From Nitrobacteraceae bacterium AZCC 2146 (GTDB taxonomy: Bacteria > Pseudomonadota > Alphaproteobacteria > Rhizobiales > Xanthobacteraceae): DNA of 64,000 bases. The translations under genes were made by a program, and so were the position numbers. Location of the stretch: assembly GCA_036924855.1 (NCBI GenBank), contig JBAGRP010000001.1:6870001-6934000 (forward strand), written 5' to 3'. The notes beneath the pieces are model-generated. The model was not told the origin of the DNA, ran no database searches, and saw only the letters and a list, made by a program, of their open reading frames with translations. Positions 1 through 8,862 of the stretch are shown here, in pieces (position 1 is the first letter of the stretch; each line of letters starts with the position of its first letter).

Positions 1-122
1 AGGGTGGTGCCGCGCAGCCTGGCTTTGTACATCTTGCGTTCGGATTCGCATCGCCAACTCGCAGTAGACACAGCTCTCAAAGATGAGTTTGCATGGAAAA
101 TTCAAAGCGCCGCCTCCTTGCC

Positions 123-515
123 TCAGAATTCTGAATCTACTGAAATTGCTGCAGGATTCTCGTCGTAAGCGCCGTCAGGTGACGTGAAGCCGACGTAACC
201 ATCTGCGATCACCCGTCGGGCGGGTCTTGAAGCGATCAGCGCACTTCCCTGAACAGAACGCGGTTCGCCAGGAGTGATGCCTGATGAAACCAAACTTTCC
301 GTCACAGATTGCGCAACGCTTCGCTGCGCCGTTCCAAAGATGTTGGGGACTGTTGCGTATTGTTGTCTCCTGTCGGCCTTGCGTGGGTAGTAATTGGTGC
401 TCGCCTCCTGTTCGCCATCGCACTTCGCGCACACGTGAAGCATGCCTTCGGGATCGTAGTGGCCTGCCAGGTCTCGTGGCGTATAGGGACACCGTGCGCA
501 AAGCTTTACCCTCAT
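123..515 (-). CDS. Small CxxC-CxxC (zinc-ribbon-like) hypothetical protein
   Basis: This is a 130-residue protein of unknown function. Its N-terminal third carries two cysteine pairs, C6-x2-C9 and C29-x2-C32, spaced as in a small zinc ribbon; the rest is Ser/Pro-rich and probably disordered. The ATG at 515 is preceded by a good ribosome binding site (GGGAGG, about 6 bases upstream on the minus strand). I know similar short CARCPYTPRDLAGHYD-type proteins from Bradyrhizobium, but no function. It lies alone, with no gene call on either side within several hundred bases. Zinc binding is inferred only from the cysteine spacing. Confidence 0.6.
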   Translation of the reverse strand: MRVKLCARCPYTPRDLAGHYDPEGMLHVCAKCDGEQEASTNYYPRKADRRQQYATVPNIFGTAQRSVAQSVTESLVSSGITPGEPRSVQGSALIASRPARRVIADGYVGFTSPDGAYDENPAAISVDSEF

Positions 516-1136
516 GTGCGGCCTCCCGAGGTCAAGCAGCAGACTTCGTCACAGGTGTGGTTTGCCGGCGGGGCACATGCGTAATTCCGGCCGTCGGGCT
601 TATGGCAGTTGCGCTCAATCTGCTTGGCCTGGATCGTGGACATTTTGTCACCTGCAATCGGCTTTTCCGATTAGCAGCGAGACTAAGATGATTGCGACTG
701 ATGGCTCAATCGTACGTAGGTAAACGGCCGATATCGAAAGGGATCGAAAGAGTTATACGGAGGTTTGTGGTGTTACCGTTCACAGCCTATGTCTTTGAGC
801 GTCAGCGGCGGGCCTCTGCGCAACTCGATGGACAACTGCCGGCGCCGCCGCTCATATGGGCTGCGAGACCGCCTTAATGGTGTGATCCTTCAATCGCGCG
901 GTAGCGCTGACGCCGATGAGGACGATCTGGCCGCAATTGAATGGTCGGCTGCGGCGAACAACGTCGCCGCGATAAATGGTGCCGGGCGGGTCCCGGAGGC
1001 CGCGTTCATGTGCCCTGTTGAGGCTGGAACAAATTGATGATTTTCCTCCAAAGTGCTCTAATCCTGTTCGCCGGAGACCCCGGACGCTCTGCGGCAGTTA
1101 ACAGTCTGATCGCCTTGAGCCGGACGAGGAAGGAGA
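516..1136. other. Intergenic stretch with no recognisable gene
   Basis: The open frames here are short and show no family resemblance, signal peptide or convincing ribosome binding site. No copy of the 16-bp palindrome found elsewhere in the window is visible. The last 30 bases hold the AAGGAG-type ribosome binding site of the following kinase gene. Confidence 0.5.
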
Positions 1137-3869
1137 ATGATTAAACCCAATCTTCGTCAACGGTGGCCTAGGCCACTTAAGATTATCTCCTACTACGCAA
1201 TGGCGGTTGTGTCGGTCGCCGTGGCGGTAATTGCTGCCGAACTCATATCGCGCTTACTGCATGCTGAGCCCATCGTATCGTCGATGCTTTGCGCGGTTAT
1301 TTTCGCGGCATGGTTCGGCGGTTTCGGCCCAGCACTGTTGGCGATCATACTCGCCCTTTTGGCTTTCCATTATTATCTGGTGCCGCCAATCAATTCATTT
1401 ACGTGGAAGCATGATTTATTCGATGTGGGTATTTCGGAGCTGCCGCGTCTGATCCTGTTCTTCATTACATCTGTCTTTGTTGCATTCATGATGTCAGCGC
1501 AGAGAAAAGCAACGGAAACTCTCCAGCGTTCCGGCGATGACCTGCGAGCAGCGATTGAGGATCAAAAGCGGATTGAAGACGCACTGCTGCATAGCGAAAT
1601 TTATTTGACCGAAGCGCAGAGAGTAAGCCGTACCGGCAGCTTTGGATGGAATGTCTCCAGCGGAGAAATCTTTTGGTCCGACCAAACCTTCCGAATCTTT
1701 CAATGCGACCGGGCGACGAAACCGACCCTAGAATCTATTATCCAGCGCGTCCATCCGGACGATCGCGCCGCCGTGCAAAAGACTATTGATGACGCGTCCA
1801 ACGCCGGAAGGGATTTCGACCACGAGTATCGATTGCTGATGCCAGACGGCTCAGTGAGATACATCCACGCGGTAGCTCGTGCGGCGAGGGATGCATCGGG
1901 GAGCATTGAGTTTTACGGGGCGGTGACGGAAGTTACGGTTGCAAAGGAAACCGAACGGAAGCTGCGGCGCAGCGAGGCCTATTTGGCCGAAGCCCAGCAC
2001 CTGGTTCATGCAAGCAGTTGGGCCTGGGACGTGCGCAGGCGAGAGTGGGCGTATCGGTCGGCCGAAGTGTACCGCCTATTTGGGTTCGATCCTGAAGACG
2101 GCGATCTGCCGCTGCAAGCCTTCAGGGATCGTATCCTCCCCGAAGACAGGGGCCGCAATGTGGAAGCAGCATCCCGGGCGATCCGAGAGAAAGCGGACTT
2201 CGAAGCTGATTTTCGAATAGCTCTTCCGGACGGATCGATAAAGCGCGTGCATTCCGTGGGACACCCTGTCGTCAATGACGAGGGCGACGTGACCGAATTG
2301 ATCGGTACACATGTGGATGTCACCGAGCAATACGCTGCCAAGGAGAAGTTGCAAAGGGCTTTCGACGAAATCAAGAAATCCGAAGATCGCCTTCGACTGG
2401 TCATCGACACAATCCCGACGCTGGTCTGGCGCGCCGGACCCGAGGGAAACCCCGATTTCCTTAATCAACCAGCCCTCGACTACACCGGCCTCTCATTGGA
2501 CCAAGCCGCGACTGGCTGGCCTCGCGCTTTTCACCCTGACGACATGGCGAGTATGTTAGAGAAGTGGCGCGCAATACGAAAGTCCGGTATGCGAGGCGGG
2601 CTTGAAGCTCGGCTTAGGCGCTTCGATGGGGAATATCGCTGGTTTTTGTTCCGCGCCGAGCCGCTGCGCGACGAGTTGGGCAACATTGTCAAATGGTACG
2701 GGTCGTCTACCGACATAGAGGACCGTAAGCGAACCGAGGAGGCACTTCGCGAGAGCGAGCAGCGTTTTCGCGACTATGCCGAAACGGCCTCCGACTGGCT
2801 CTGGGAGACCGGACCGGACCATCGGGTCACCCGCGCATCGGACCACCTCAATGCTGTTGGTATCGCGCCGTCAGGCCTGATCGGCCTGACTCGCTGGGAT
2901 ATTGCAACTGACGCCGAATCCGAACCCGAAAAATGGCAACTGCATCGGGCGATGCTCGACGCACATCTGCCATTTCGCGATTTCGTGTACCGCGGTGCAA
3001 GCGAGGTTGGATCTGCGACGTACTTCCGATCAAGTGGCAAGCCGGTTTTCGATGCACAAGGAAATTTTCGCGGCTATCGGGGCACTGGCACCGATATTAC
3101 TGCGACGATCCGTGCAGACCACGCCGAACAGGCACTGCGCCAGGCGCAGGCGGAACTCGCACATGTTACCCGCGTCACGACGCTCGGCGAACTGACAGCC
3201 TCCATCGCCCACGAAGTGAATCAGCCGCTTGCCGCCGTCATCGCCAACGCCGGGGCCTGTCTGCGCTGGCTTGACCGCGAAACTCCCGACCTGGCCGCAG
3301 CACGCCGCTCGGCGGAATGGGTCATAAATGACGGCAATCGGGCGAGCGAGGTGATCCGCCGTGTTCGCGCGCTCGCGAACAAGACCGATATTGAGAAGGT
3401 GCAGCTCGACGTCAATAACGTCGTGAGGGAGGTTATCGCGCTGGTACAGGGGGAGTTAAGCAAACACCGGGTGTCACTGCGAACCGAGTTGGCGCCGGCT
3501 CTGCCTATGATTTTTGGTGATCGGGTCCAGCTGCAGCAGGTGATCATCAATTTGGTCGTGAACGGCATTGAAGCAATGCAGCCGGTGACGGATCGGCCGC
3601 GCGAACTGGTTGTTCGATCACGCCGGGACGAAACACATGGAATGCTCCTAAGTGTGACAGATTGCGGCGTTGGGATTTCCGTCGATGATGCGGACCGGCT
3701 GTTCAGGGCTTTCTTCACCACCAAGCCCAATGGGATGGGTATGGGACTCTCGATCTGCCGTTCGATCGTGGAAGCTCACGGCGGTCGTCTGTCAGCTTTC
3801 CGCAATGAGGGGCCCGGAGCGACGTTTCAATTCGTCCTGCCCTTGCATCAGGAGGAGGATGTGTTGTGA
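1137..3869 (+). CDS. Membrane-anchored multi-PAS sensor histidine kinase
   Basis: This 910-residue kinase should sense a signal and phosphorylate the regulator encoded just downstream. Residues about 17-115 are a hydrophobic DUF4118-like block of four membrane helices with almost no periplasmic part, so the signal is probably sensed in the membrane or cytoplasm. Four PAS domains follow (about 155-270, 280-398, 415-528 and 541-658). The HisKA domain has its phospho-acceptor His at residue 692 in IAHEVNQPL, the FixL/TodS-type H box. The HATPase (about 790-905) shows the N box [11 protein letters not shown] and the glycine motifs DCGVGI and GMGMGLSI. An AAGGAG site precedes the ATG, and the stop overlaps the next gene by four bases. 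No haem-binding FixL-type PAS histidine could be assigned by eye, so the ligand is unknown. Confidence 0.93.
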   Translation: MIKPNLRQRWPRPLKIISYYAMAVVSVAVAVIAAELISRLLHAEPIVSSMLCAVIFAAWFGGFGPALLAIILALLAFHYYLVPPINSFTWKHDLFDVGISELPRLILFFITSVFVAFMMSAQRKATETLQRSGDDLRAAIEDQKRIEDALLHSEIYLTEAQRVSRTGSFGWNVSSGEIFWSDQTFRIFQCDRATKPTLESIIQRVHPDDRAAVQKTIDDASNAGRDFDHEYRLLMPDGSVRYIHAVARAARDASGSIEFYGAVTEVTVAKETERKLRRSEAYLAEAQHLVHASSWAWDVRRREWAYRSAEVYRLFGFDPEDGDLPLQAFRDRILPEDRGRNVEAASRAIREKADFEADFRIALPDGSIKRVHSVGHPVVNDEGDVTELIGTHVDVTEQYAAKEKLQRAFDEIKKSEDRLRLVIDTIPTLVWRAGPEGNPDFLNQPALDYTGLSLDQAATGWPRAFHPDDMASMLEKWRAIRKSGMRGGLEARLRRFDGEYRWFLFRAEPLRDELGNIVKWYGSSTDIEDRKRTEEALRESEQRFRDYAETASDWLWETGPDHRVTRASDHLNAVGIAPSGLIGLTRWDIATDAESEPEKWQLHRAMLDAHLPFRDFVYRGASEVGSATYFRSSGKPVFDAQGNFRGYRGTGTDITATIRADHAEQALRQAQAELAHVTRVTTLGELTASIAHEVNQPLAAVIANAGACLRWLDRETPDLAAARRSAEWVINDGNRASEVIRRVRALANKTDIEKVQLDVNNVVREVIALVQGELSKHRVSLRTELAPALPMIFGDRVQLQQVIINLVVNGIEAMQPVTDRPRELVVRSRRDETHGMLLSVTDCGVGISVDDADRLFRAFFTTKPNGMGMGLSICRSIVEAHGGRLSAFRNEGPGATFQFVLPLHQEEDVL

Positions 3870-4525
3870 CCGAGCGCCCCAAATCATCCCATGAACCCGC
3901 GAGCGCCAAGGAGCCGATCGTCTTCATTGTCGAAGACGACGCATCGATGCGCAGGGGGCTGAGCAATCTCTTTCAATCGGTGGGCCTGCAGGTTGAGGTG
4001 TTCGGCTCGGCGTCCGAAATGTTGAAAAGCAAGCTTCGAGATGTCGCCAGCTGCCTGGTGCTCGACGTCAGGTTGCCAGGATTGAGCGGCCTGGATTTCC
4101 AAACCGAACTAGCCAGGGCGAACATTCACATTCCAATCATCTTCATGACGGGTCATGGCGACATTCCGATGACCGTCCGCGCCATGAAGGGCGGAGCGGT
4201 CGATTTCCTGACTAAACCGTTTCGCGACCAAGACATGCTGGATGCAGTAGTTATGGCGATTGATCGGGACCGAAAAAGGCGCGAAGCCGAAAAGATCGTC
4301 GCGAACTTGCAAATCCTTTTTGAGGCCCTGACTCCTCGCGAGCGTGAGGTTCTGGCCTGGGTATCGTCCGGCCTCATGAACAAACAGATAGCTGCCGAAC
4401 TCGGACTTGCCGAGATTACCGTCAAGATCCATCGGGGGCACATCATGAAGAAGATGGGTGCGAGGTCGTTGGCCGATTTGGTGAGAAAGGCCGAAACGCT
4501 CGGAATTGGGCACACCAAGCGATAA
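3866..4525 (+). CDS. FixJ/TodT-type response regulator (receiver plus LuxR helix-turn-helix)
   Basis: This 219-residue regulator has a receiver domain (about 17-135) with acidic residues E23, D24 and D25, phospho-acceptor D67 in VLDVRLPG, T95 and K117 in TKPF. A LuxR/FixJ DNA-binding domain covers about 152-212 (LTPREREVL...[10 protein letters not shown]). It starts at a GTG whose GTGA overlaps the kinase stop, with AGGAGGAGG just upstream, so the two are translationally coupled partners. FixJ, TodT, StyR and NodW share this architecture. TodT and StyR bind ATAAAC-N4-GTTTAT palindromes, which resemble the 16-bp palindromes repeated in this window, so this protein is my leading candidate for their binder. 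That link is inference. Confidence 0.93.
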   Translation: MTERPKSSHEPASAKEPIVFIVEDDASMRRGLSNLFQSVGLQVEVFGSASEMLKSKLRDVASCLVLDVRLPGLSGLDFQTELARANIHIPIIFMTGHGDIPMTVRAMKGGAVDFLTKPFRDQDMLDAVVMAIDRDRKRREAEKIVANLQILFEALTPREREVLAWVSSGLMNKQIAAELGLAEITVKIHRGHIMKKMGARSLADLVRKAETLGIGHTKR

Positions 4526-4639
4526 CGCGTCTTTAACGAGCATTCGACGGAGGAATCAGGCACGCGCCTTTGTATGCATGTCGCTATTCCGTTGAACTTG
4601 GAGGCATAGACCCGCTTGCGGTCCAATATCGATTAAACC

Positions 4640-4670
4640 GGCCGCTGGCGCGCGCAGCGGTGGCCTTTTT
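4640..4670 (+). terminator. Possible terminator after the two-component pair
   Basis: A stem of about seven base pairs (GCCGCTG paired with CAGCGGT, the last pair G-T) with a GC-rich loop is followed by TGGCCTTTTT. It lies 115 bases after the regulator stop. The T run is offset from the stem by four bases, so it is a weak call. Confidence 0.35.
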
Positions 4671-4831
4671 CCAACGTCGGCGTGTTCCTTAAGGAAGCGT
4701 TCTTCGCTTTCCGCGGTCATCGATGATCGTCTACCAACGTGCGTCGGGCCTCATGCCTCAAACTCCGGCCTTCGGCCATGATGCAGGTCCCTAATTCTTG
4801 ATAGGTCGAAGCGGTTCGCAAATTAAGAACG

Positions 4832-4847
4832 CTAAACTCGATTTCAG
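4832..4847. promoter_or_regulatory. 16-bp palindrome CTAAACTCGATTTCAG
   Basis: One copy of the recurrent YTAAAY-N4-RTTTAR-like palindrome, 152 bases before the start of the receiver-only protein. The left half is perfect (CTAAAC); the right half has one C for T (ATTTCAG). Its position suggests that the receiver protein belongs to the same regulon. Confidence 0.6.
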
Positions 4848-4999
4848 TTGGTTGAAAGGCCGAGAACGCTCGTCACTTTTCGCGCCAAGTCCTTGCGCGT
4901 ACAAACCTAAGTATAATTTCACAATCCCGATTGGCGGCTCACTTTTCAACAGGGTAGTGCTAAGGCCAGCGCCTTGCTCTCGCGTCAGGAAGGCCCGTC

Positions 5000-5389
5000 T
5001 TGTCAACGATTTCGGTGATTTCAGTCATAGACGACGACGCGTCCGTCCGCGCCGCGACCAACAATCTTCTCAGCTCGCATGGATACTTAGTCCATACGTT
5101 TGCCTCGGCCGAGGAGTTCTTGCGTTCGGCCCACGTGAAGGACTTGTCGTGTGTCATCGCGGATGTGCAGATGCCGGCCATGAGCGGTTTGGACCTTCTG
5201 ACGCATATGCGCACCCGAGGCTACAACGCGCCGTTTATCTTTATCACGGCCTTCCCCGAAGAGAGGGTCCGCGCCCGCGCGTTGAAAGCCGGAGCCATTT
5301 GCTTCCTGGCCAAGCCGTTTGCTGGGCCCGCGTTGATCAACTGCGTCGAAACTGCCCTTAATGGTCATCGCGGCGGAGCCAGCAAGTAA
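5000..5389 (+). CDS. Single-domain response regulator (receiver only)
   Basis: The 129-residue product is only a receiver domain: acidic pocket D11, D12 and D13, phospho-acceptor D55 in VIADVQMP, and the conserved Lys in AKPF. It has no output domain. The chosen start is TTG, because the reading frame begins MSTISVISVIDDD, the usual beta-1 strand of receivers, and no ATG precedes it. Such proteins often act as phosphate sinks or bind a target directly. It resembles FixJ-type receivers and may compete for phosphate from the PAS kinase. A regulatory palindrome lies upstream and a HAMP kinase downstream, after 377 bases. Confidence 0.85.
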   Translation: MSTISVISVIDDDASVRAATNNLLSSHGYLVHTFASAEEFLRSAHVKDLSCVIADVQMPAMSGLDLLTHMRTRGYNAPFIFITAFPEERVRARALKAGAICFLAKPFAGPALINCVETALNGHRGGASK

Positions 5390-5766
5390 GACGGTGAACG
5401 TCGGCGCAGCATCACGTAATCGACACCAACGTGCATTCGGTCGTTAGAACCGTTCGGCCTGTCCGCAGCGAAGCCTTGCGTTGTTAAACCAAGGTATAGG
5501 GTATGCCAAACCAACACGACGTTCGAAACAACCTTCGTAGGGTCGAGCCGTTCGCCTTGAGCAGATTAGGCTGGCGTTTGCAGCTGGACCAGGAATGCGG
5601 CTAAGCGGACGCGAGCCAAGCGAGTCAAGCGAGCCAAGCGAGTCAAATGCGAGGGGTCGAATTGTGCAGACGAGGGTATGGCCATTTCGCTCAAAGCCTC
5701 GCAAGTACTCCTCCAAGGCCAGCAGAAAATCGGAGTGCCTCTGTAGTCTCTCGGGCGAGGCATCTT
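5390..5766. other. Intergenic region with short tandem repeat
   Basis: The spacer between the receiver gene and the HAMP kinase contains no recognised gene. Its only visible structure is the four-copy 9-bp repeat described separately. The reading frame of the kinase runs upstream to an ATG at 5647, but those 40 residues look non-conserved and lack a membrane segment. Confidence 0.45.
5611..5646 (+). repeat. Tandem repeat, four copies of GCGAGYCAA
   Basis: Four consecutive 9-bp units alternate GCGAGCCAA, GCGAGTCAA, GCGAGCCAA and GCGAGTCAA, with no spacer. The array therefore also reads as two 18-bp units. It lies 120 bases before the chosen start of the histidine kinase. Because 9 is a multiple of three, copy-number change would not shift a frame reading through it. 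Confidence 0.85.
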
Positions 5767-7137
5767 ATGCAATTGCCTGAGTTCACGCGTTCGACAACGC
5801 TGCGGTGGACCGTGCTGGCGGCCGCAACTTTTGCGGCCTTTATCGTTGTGTTGCTCGGCTTTATCGACTTGAAAACCAAGGATGACCTGACGGTGCGATC
5901 CGACCGTGTGATCGCGTCGCAAATGAGCGTCTTTGCGCAGTTGTCCCCCGAGCGGAGGCTGGAGGCGCTCGAAGAGCATCTGAGGCAGGATCCGGGCCGC
6001 GTTCGGCTCGCGGGTTTGTTTGGCTCAAGCGGCCGCAGGATCGCGGGTAATCTGGAAAGTCTGCCGCCCGATCTCAGGACCGATAATACGGTAGAGAGCG
6101 CCGTGGTCGACAGAGCCGACGAAAGTGGCCGGGAGAAGCAGGCGGTCCGGCTGATCGCGCGAAGCCTGCCCAACGGCGACGTGCTGGTGATCGGACGAAA
6201 TGTCGATGAAGTTGGGGAGATCGCGCACGTTGTTGGCCGGACGCTCGCACTCGGTGTGATTCCCGCCGTGCTTCTTTGCCTTGCGGTGGGTGTGGCGCTG
6301 AGCGCTCGTGCCCGCGGGCGTATCGCTGAGGTCAACGAGCGGGTGCAGCGCATCGTCGCCGGCAACCTGCGTGAACGACTCCCTTATCGCAAGACCGACG
6401 ATCCCTTCTCCAAACTTGCCATGATCGTCAACGGCATGCTCGACGAGATGGAATCTCTTATCCAATCCCTTGCAGGCGTCGGCAATGACATAGCGCATGA
6501 TCTGCGCACGCCGCTTACCCGTGCGCGGCTGATGCTGGAGCGCGGCCGCACCGGCGCCATGACGCTGGAGCAGCTCCAGGTGGTTACGGACAAAGCGGTA
6601 GAGGGAATCGATCAATCGCTTGCGATCATCACCGCCATTTTACGGCTTGCGGAAATCGAGAAGGGTCAGCGTTTGGCGGGCTTTGGCAAAGTCGCGCTTG
6701 CGGATCTTATCCGCGAAGTCGGGGACATGTACGAGCCGATTGCGGAAGATAGAGGCATTGCTCTTCTGGTTCATTCGCCGCACGAATTAAGCGCATATGG
6801 CGACCGGGATTTGCTGATCGAGGCGGTGGCCAACCTAGTCGACAACGCGGTCAAATTTACCCCGTCCGGGGGGCAGGTGGAAATAGGATTATTTACCGGG
6901 AACGGAGAAAACGTCGTGCGCATCAAGGATACTGGTGCTGGCATAGGCGAACACGAACGAGATGCCGTCTTAAGGCGCTTCTACCGGTCGGATAGAGCAG
7001 GGCACATATCGGGGCTCGGACTCGGGCTGAACCTGGTCGCGGCGATTATGAGGTTGCACGGCTTCCGATTGACGATCATTCCGGGCTCCGGGTGCGTGGT
7101 TGAGATCGGTTGCCCCTACGCAGCGGCGCGAACGTAA
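5767..7137 (+). CDS. HAMP-domain sensor histidine kinase
   Basis: The 456-residue kinase has a first membrane helix near residues 15-35, an extracytoplasmic segment, a second helix near 155-180 (VIPAVLLCLAVGVAL), a HAMP linker, HisKA with H244 in NDIAHDLRTPLTRARLML, and a HATPase with NLVDNAVKF, DTGAGIG and GLGLGLNLV. This is the OmpR-partner class of kinase, but no OmpR-type regulator is nearby; only the receiver-only protein precedes it. I chose the ATG at 5767 (MQLPEFTRS) because the predicted first helix follows at normal distance. Two decayed homologs of this gene are present near 38.3 kb and 40.4-41.2 kb. Confidence 0.88.
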   Translation: MQLPEFTRSTTLRWTVLAAATFAAFIVVLLGFIDLKTKDDLTVRSDRVIASQMSVFAQLSPERRLEALEEHLRQDPGRVRLAGLFGSSGRRIAGNLESLPPDLRTDNTVESAVVDRADESGREKQAVRLIARSLPNGDVLVIGRNVDEVGEIAHVVGRTLALGVIPAVLLCLAVGVALSARARGRIAEVNERVQRIVAGNLRERLPYRKTDDPFSKLAMIVNGMLDEMESLIQSLAGVGNDIAHDLRTPLTRARLMLERGRTGAMTLEQLQVVTDKAVEGIDQSLAIITAILRLAEIEKGQRLAGFGKVALADLIREVGDMYEPIAEDRGIALLVHSPHELSAYGDRDLLIEAVANLVDNAVKFTPSGGQVEIGLFTGNGENVVRIKDTGAGIGEHERDAVLRRFYRSDRAGHISGLGLGLNLVAAIMRLHGFRLTIIPGSGCVVEIGCPYAAART

Positions 7138-7169
7138 TAGGTGACCAGCTAATAGTCCGCGGAGAATCG

Positions 7170-7517
7170 TCACGTAGCGGTCACCTGCTCGTAGGCGTCC
7201 AGCACGCGGCTGGAATAGACGAGGGCGGCACCAGCATTGACGGCGGTAGCGACGCCGAGCGCTTCAGCGATCTCTTCCCGCGAGGCGCCATAACGCGCCG
7301 CCGCTTCGGCGTGCACGGCGATACAGCCGTCACACCGGACGGTGACGGCAACCGCGAGCGAGATCAGCTCACGGGTCTTGGGGCCCAGCAGATTGGCCTT
7401 CTGGCCCGCGGCGGTAAGCACCTGATAGCCCTTGATTGTGTCGGGGCTGAGCTTGGCAATTTCACCGATCCGGACGGTGAGCTGCTGGCGATAGGTGTTC
7501 CAGTCGAGCATGGTCAT
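7170..7517 (-). CDS. Carboxymuconolactone decarboxylase / AhpD-family protein
   Basis: This 115-residue protein belongs to the alkylhydroperoxidase D-like fold. The redox motif is visible as CDGC followed by xxxH (VRCDGCIAVHAEAA), typical of small AhpD-type thiol peroxidase-like proteins rather than true carboxymuconolactone decarboxylases. It is likely a cytoplasmic antioxidant or thiol-disulfide protein. It lies 13 bases downstream of the Tat-exported DsrE-like gene, so the two probably form an operon. A close paralog sits at 49091-49450, sharing the MLDWNTYRQQL start and the CDGC motif. Confidence 0.85.
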   Translation of the reverse strand: MTMLDWNTYRQQLTVRIGEIAKLSPDTIKGYQVLTAAGQKANLLGPKTRELISLAVAVTVRCDGCIAVHAEAAARYGASREEIAEALGVATAVNAGAALVYSSRVLDAYEQVTAT

Positions 7518-7530
7518 GACTCTCTTCGAT

Positions 7531-8304
7531 TTACTTTGCGTAGTGAAAGCCGACCTGCTGCAACTCGGGCAGCGTGCCGGCGGCGCCGGGAATTAATACG
7601 GCGCCATCCGCCAGATGGTTGGTCAATTCCGCCGCAAGCGCGGCATGAGAGAGCCCGTCAGGATTGATTCCGATTTTGATGAGGGCCGCGGCCTGTTCCC
7701 AAATTGCATTGTGGCAGGACAAGAAAACAACGCCGCGCCGCATCAGCGCCGGGATCGAATTATCGTCGCCGGAGAAAGGCCCGGCCGGGTCCTCATAGTT
7801 CGCGGGATCGGTAGCCACCGCCTTCTGTTCGATGATCAGCGTGTTGGTCTTGAATTCCCCGCCGGCCAGTCGTGTGAGCTGATACTTGTCCCAGGTGGCT
7901 TGATCATAGAGCGCAAGATTCGCTGTACCATGCGTAACCGAGACAGTAAGGAAGTCCGGATGTTTGAACGACCAGATCTGTGAATTGAGCGCGTTGCGCA
8001 TCAGGTTCAGCCAGGGACCGCCGATATCGGAATTGTCCCATGCCTGCCTTGGCACAGGCCTGTAGGAGAGAACTTCCGTCAATGCTTCGTGATCCCATTG
8101 CTCCTGATGGTTTAGGATCATCGGCACGGTCTTGAAATCGCGAGAGCGGGGTGCCTGCGCGAGACGCTTCTTCAATGCGTCAAGATGCCTCGCACCGGGC
8201 GGCGTCAACGTGGATTCGGCGGCCGCTGCAAGGCCGACCGCGCCTGTAGCCAGGCTCAAAGCGAATGTTTTCAATATGCCCCTTCTTCCGATGGCTACCT
8301 TCAT
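7531..8304 (-). CDS. Tat-exported DsrE-like hypothetical protein
   Basis: This 257-residue protein begins with a twin-arginine-like leader (GRRGILKTFALS followed by an alanine-rich stretch ending in AAAAES), so it is probably exported. The C-terminal 70 residues (GVVFLSCHNAIWE..., ...LIPGAAGTLPELQQVGFHYAK) resemble the end of DsrE/F-like proteins, including one cysteine in the position such families use. The N-terminal half is not recognised. A GGAGATAGG site precedes the ATG at 8304, and a weak copy of the palindrome lies 60 bases upstream. Function is unknown; the DsrE relation is judged by eye only. Confidence 0.7.
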   Translation of the reverse strand: MKVAIGRRGILKTFALSLATGAVGLAAAAESTLTPPGARHLDALKKRLAQAPRSRDFKTVPMILNHQEQWDHEALTEVLSYRPVPRQAWDNSDIGGPWLNLMRNALNSQIWSFKHPDFLTVSVTHGTANLALYDQATWDKYQLTRLAGGEFKTNTLIIEQKAVATDPANYEDPAGPFSGDDNSIPALMRRGVVFLSCHNAIWEQAAALIKIGINPDGLSHAALAAELTNHLADGAVLIPGAAGTLPELQQVGFHYAK

Positions 8305-8364
8305 GGACGCCTATCTCCTGCTTGTTCTCTTCAGGCAGATAGGTCGCGGGCTATCTCGGGACCA

Positions 8365-8380
8365 TTAAATCTTTTGAATG
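8365..8380. promoter_or_regulatory. Weak palindrome copy TTAAATCTTTTGAATG
   Basis: One half (TTAAAT) matches the recurrent element and the other (GAATG) is poor. It is listed because it stands 60 bases before the DsrE-like gene start, close to the 62-66-base spacing seen for three better copies. It also lies 122 bases before the small secreted protein on the other strand. Confidence 0.3.
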
Positions 8381-8502
8381 AGTTCAACGCGCGAGCGTCC
8401 GCGCGGAAGTGCTTCCTCAAACGGAATTTACTAGCGGAACTACATCCGGGCTCCGATGTAGCCTCACACTACCTAGCCCAACGCTCTCCAAAGGAGACCA
8501 AG

Positions 8503-8772
8503 ATGAAAATAGTATTGATCGGCGCCGCCGCTGTTGCAGCGGCAGCTTTCGCAACTCCTGCTCTGGCGCAGGCTGTTATCGAAGACCTCGGCTATTGCGC
8601 GCAGTTCGACCCCAACGTAAATTGTCACAATCCGGGACCGGGCAATCTATACACCGATGGCGGTTACTATCGCGACTGGCAGAACGGGAACGCTATGATG
8701 CCAGGTCATGCGGTGCAGTCGTCCGAGCCCGATGCGTACCGTTATCATGGCGGACCGAAATCAAACGACTGA
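8503..8772 (+). CDS. Small secreted hypothetical protein
   Basis: The 89-residue product has a clear Sec signal peptide (MKIVLIGAAAVAAAAFATPALAQA, cleaved after the ALA-type site), leaving about 66 residues rich in Asn, Gly and Tyr (GGYYRDWQNGNAMMPGH). The ATG at 8503 has a strong AAGGAG site. The mature part has two cysteines (YCAQFDP..NVNCH) that could form a disulfide. I do not recognise the family. A similar secreted mini-protein with a WNGYNNTW segment lies at 57000-57221. Confidence 0.7.
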   Translation: MKIVLIGAAAVAAAAFATPALAQAVIEDLGYCAQFDPNVNCHNPGPGNLYTDGGYYRDWQNGNAMMPGHAVQSSEPDAYRYHGGPKSND

Positions 8773-8862
8773 CGTTGGTGTTTCCTGCATGGGCTCTGTC
8801 GATATGGCGCAGGACCTTATCGCCAACCCGCCACCCCATGCAGCTTAGCTTGGTGCGGCGCA

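Larger units (their letters stand above)
4526..4999. other. Intergenic region with possible terminator and palindrome
   Basis: No gene is recognised. The stretch holds a possible terminator stem followed by five T (near 4640-4670) and one copy of the window-wide palindrome (4832-4847). A weaker half-site (CTAAGTATAATTTCAC) lies near 4908. The regulatory region of the following single-domain receiver gene is therefore in this spacer. Confidence 0.5.
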
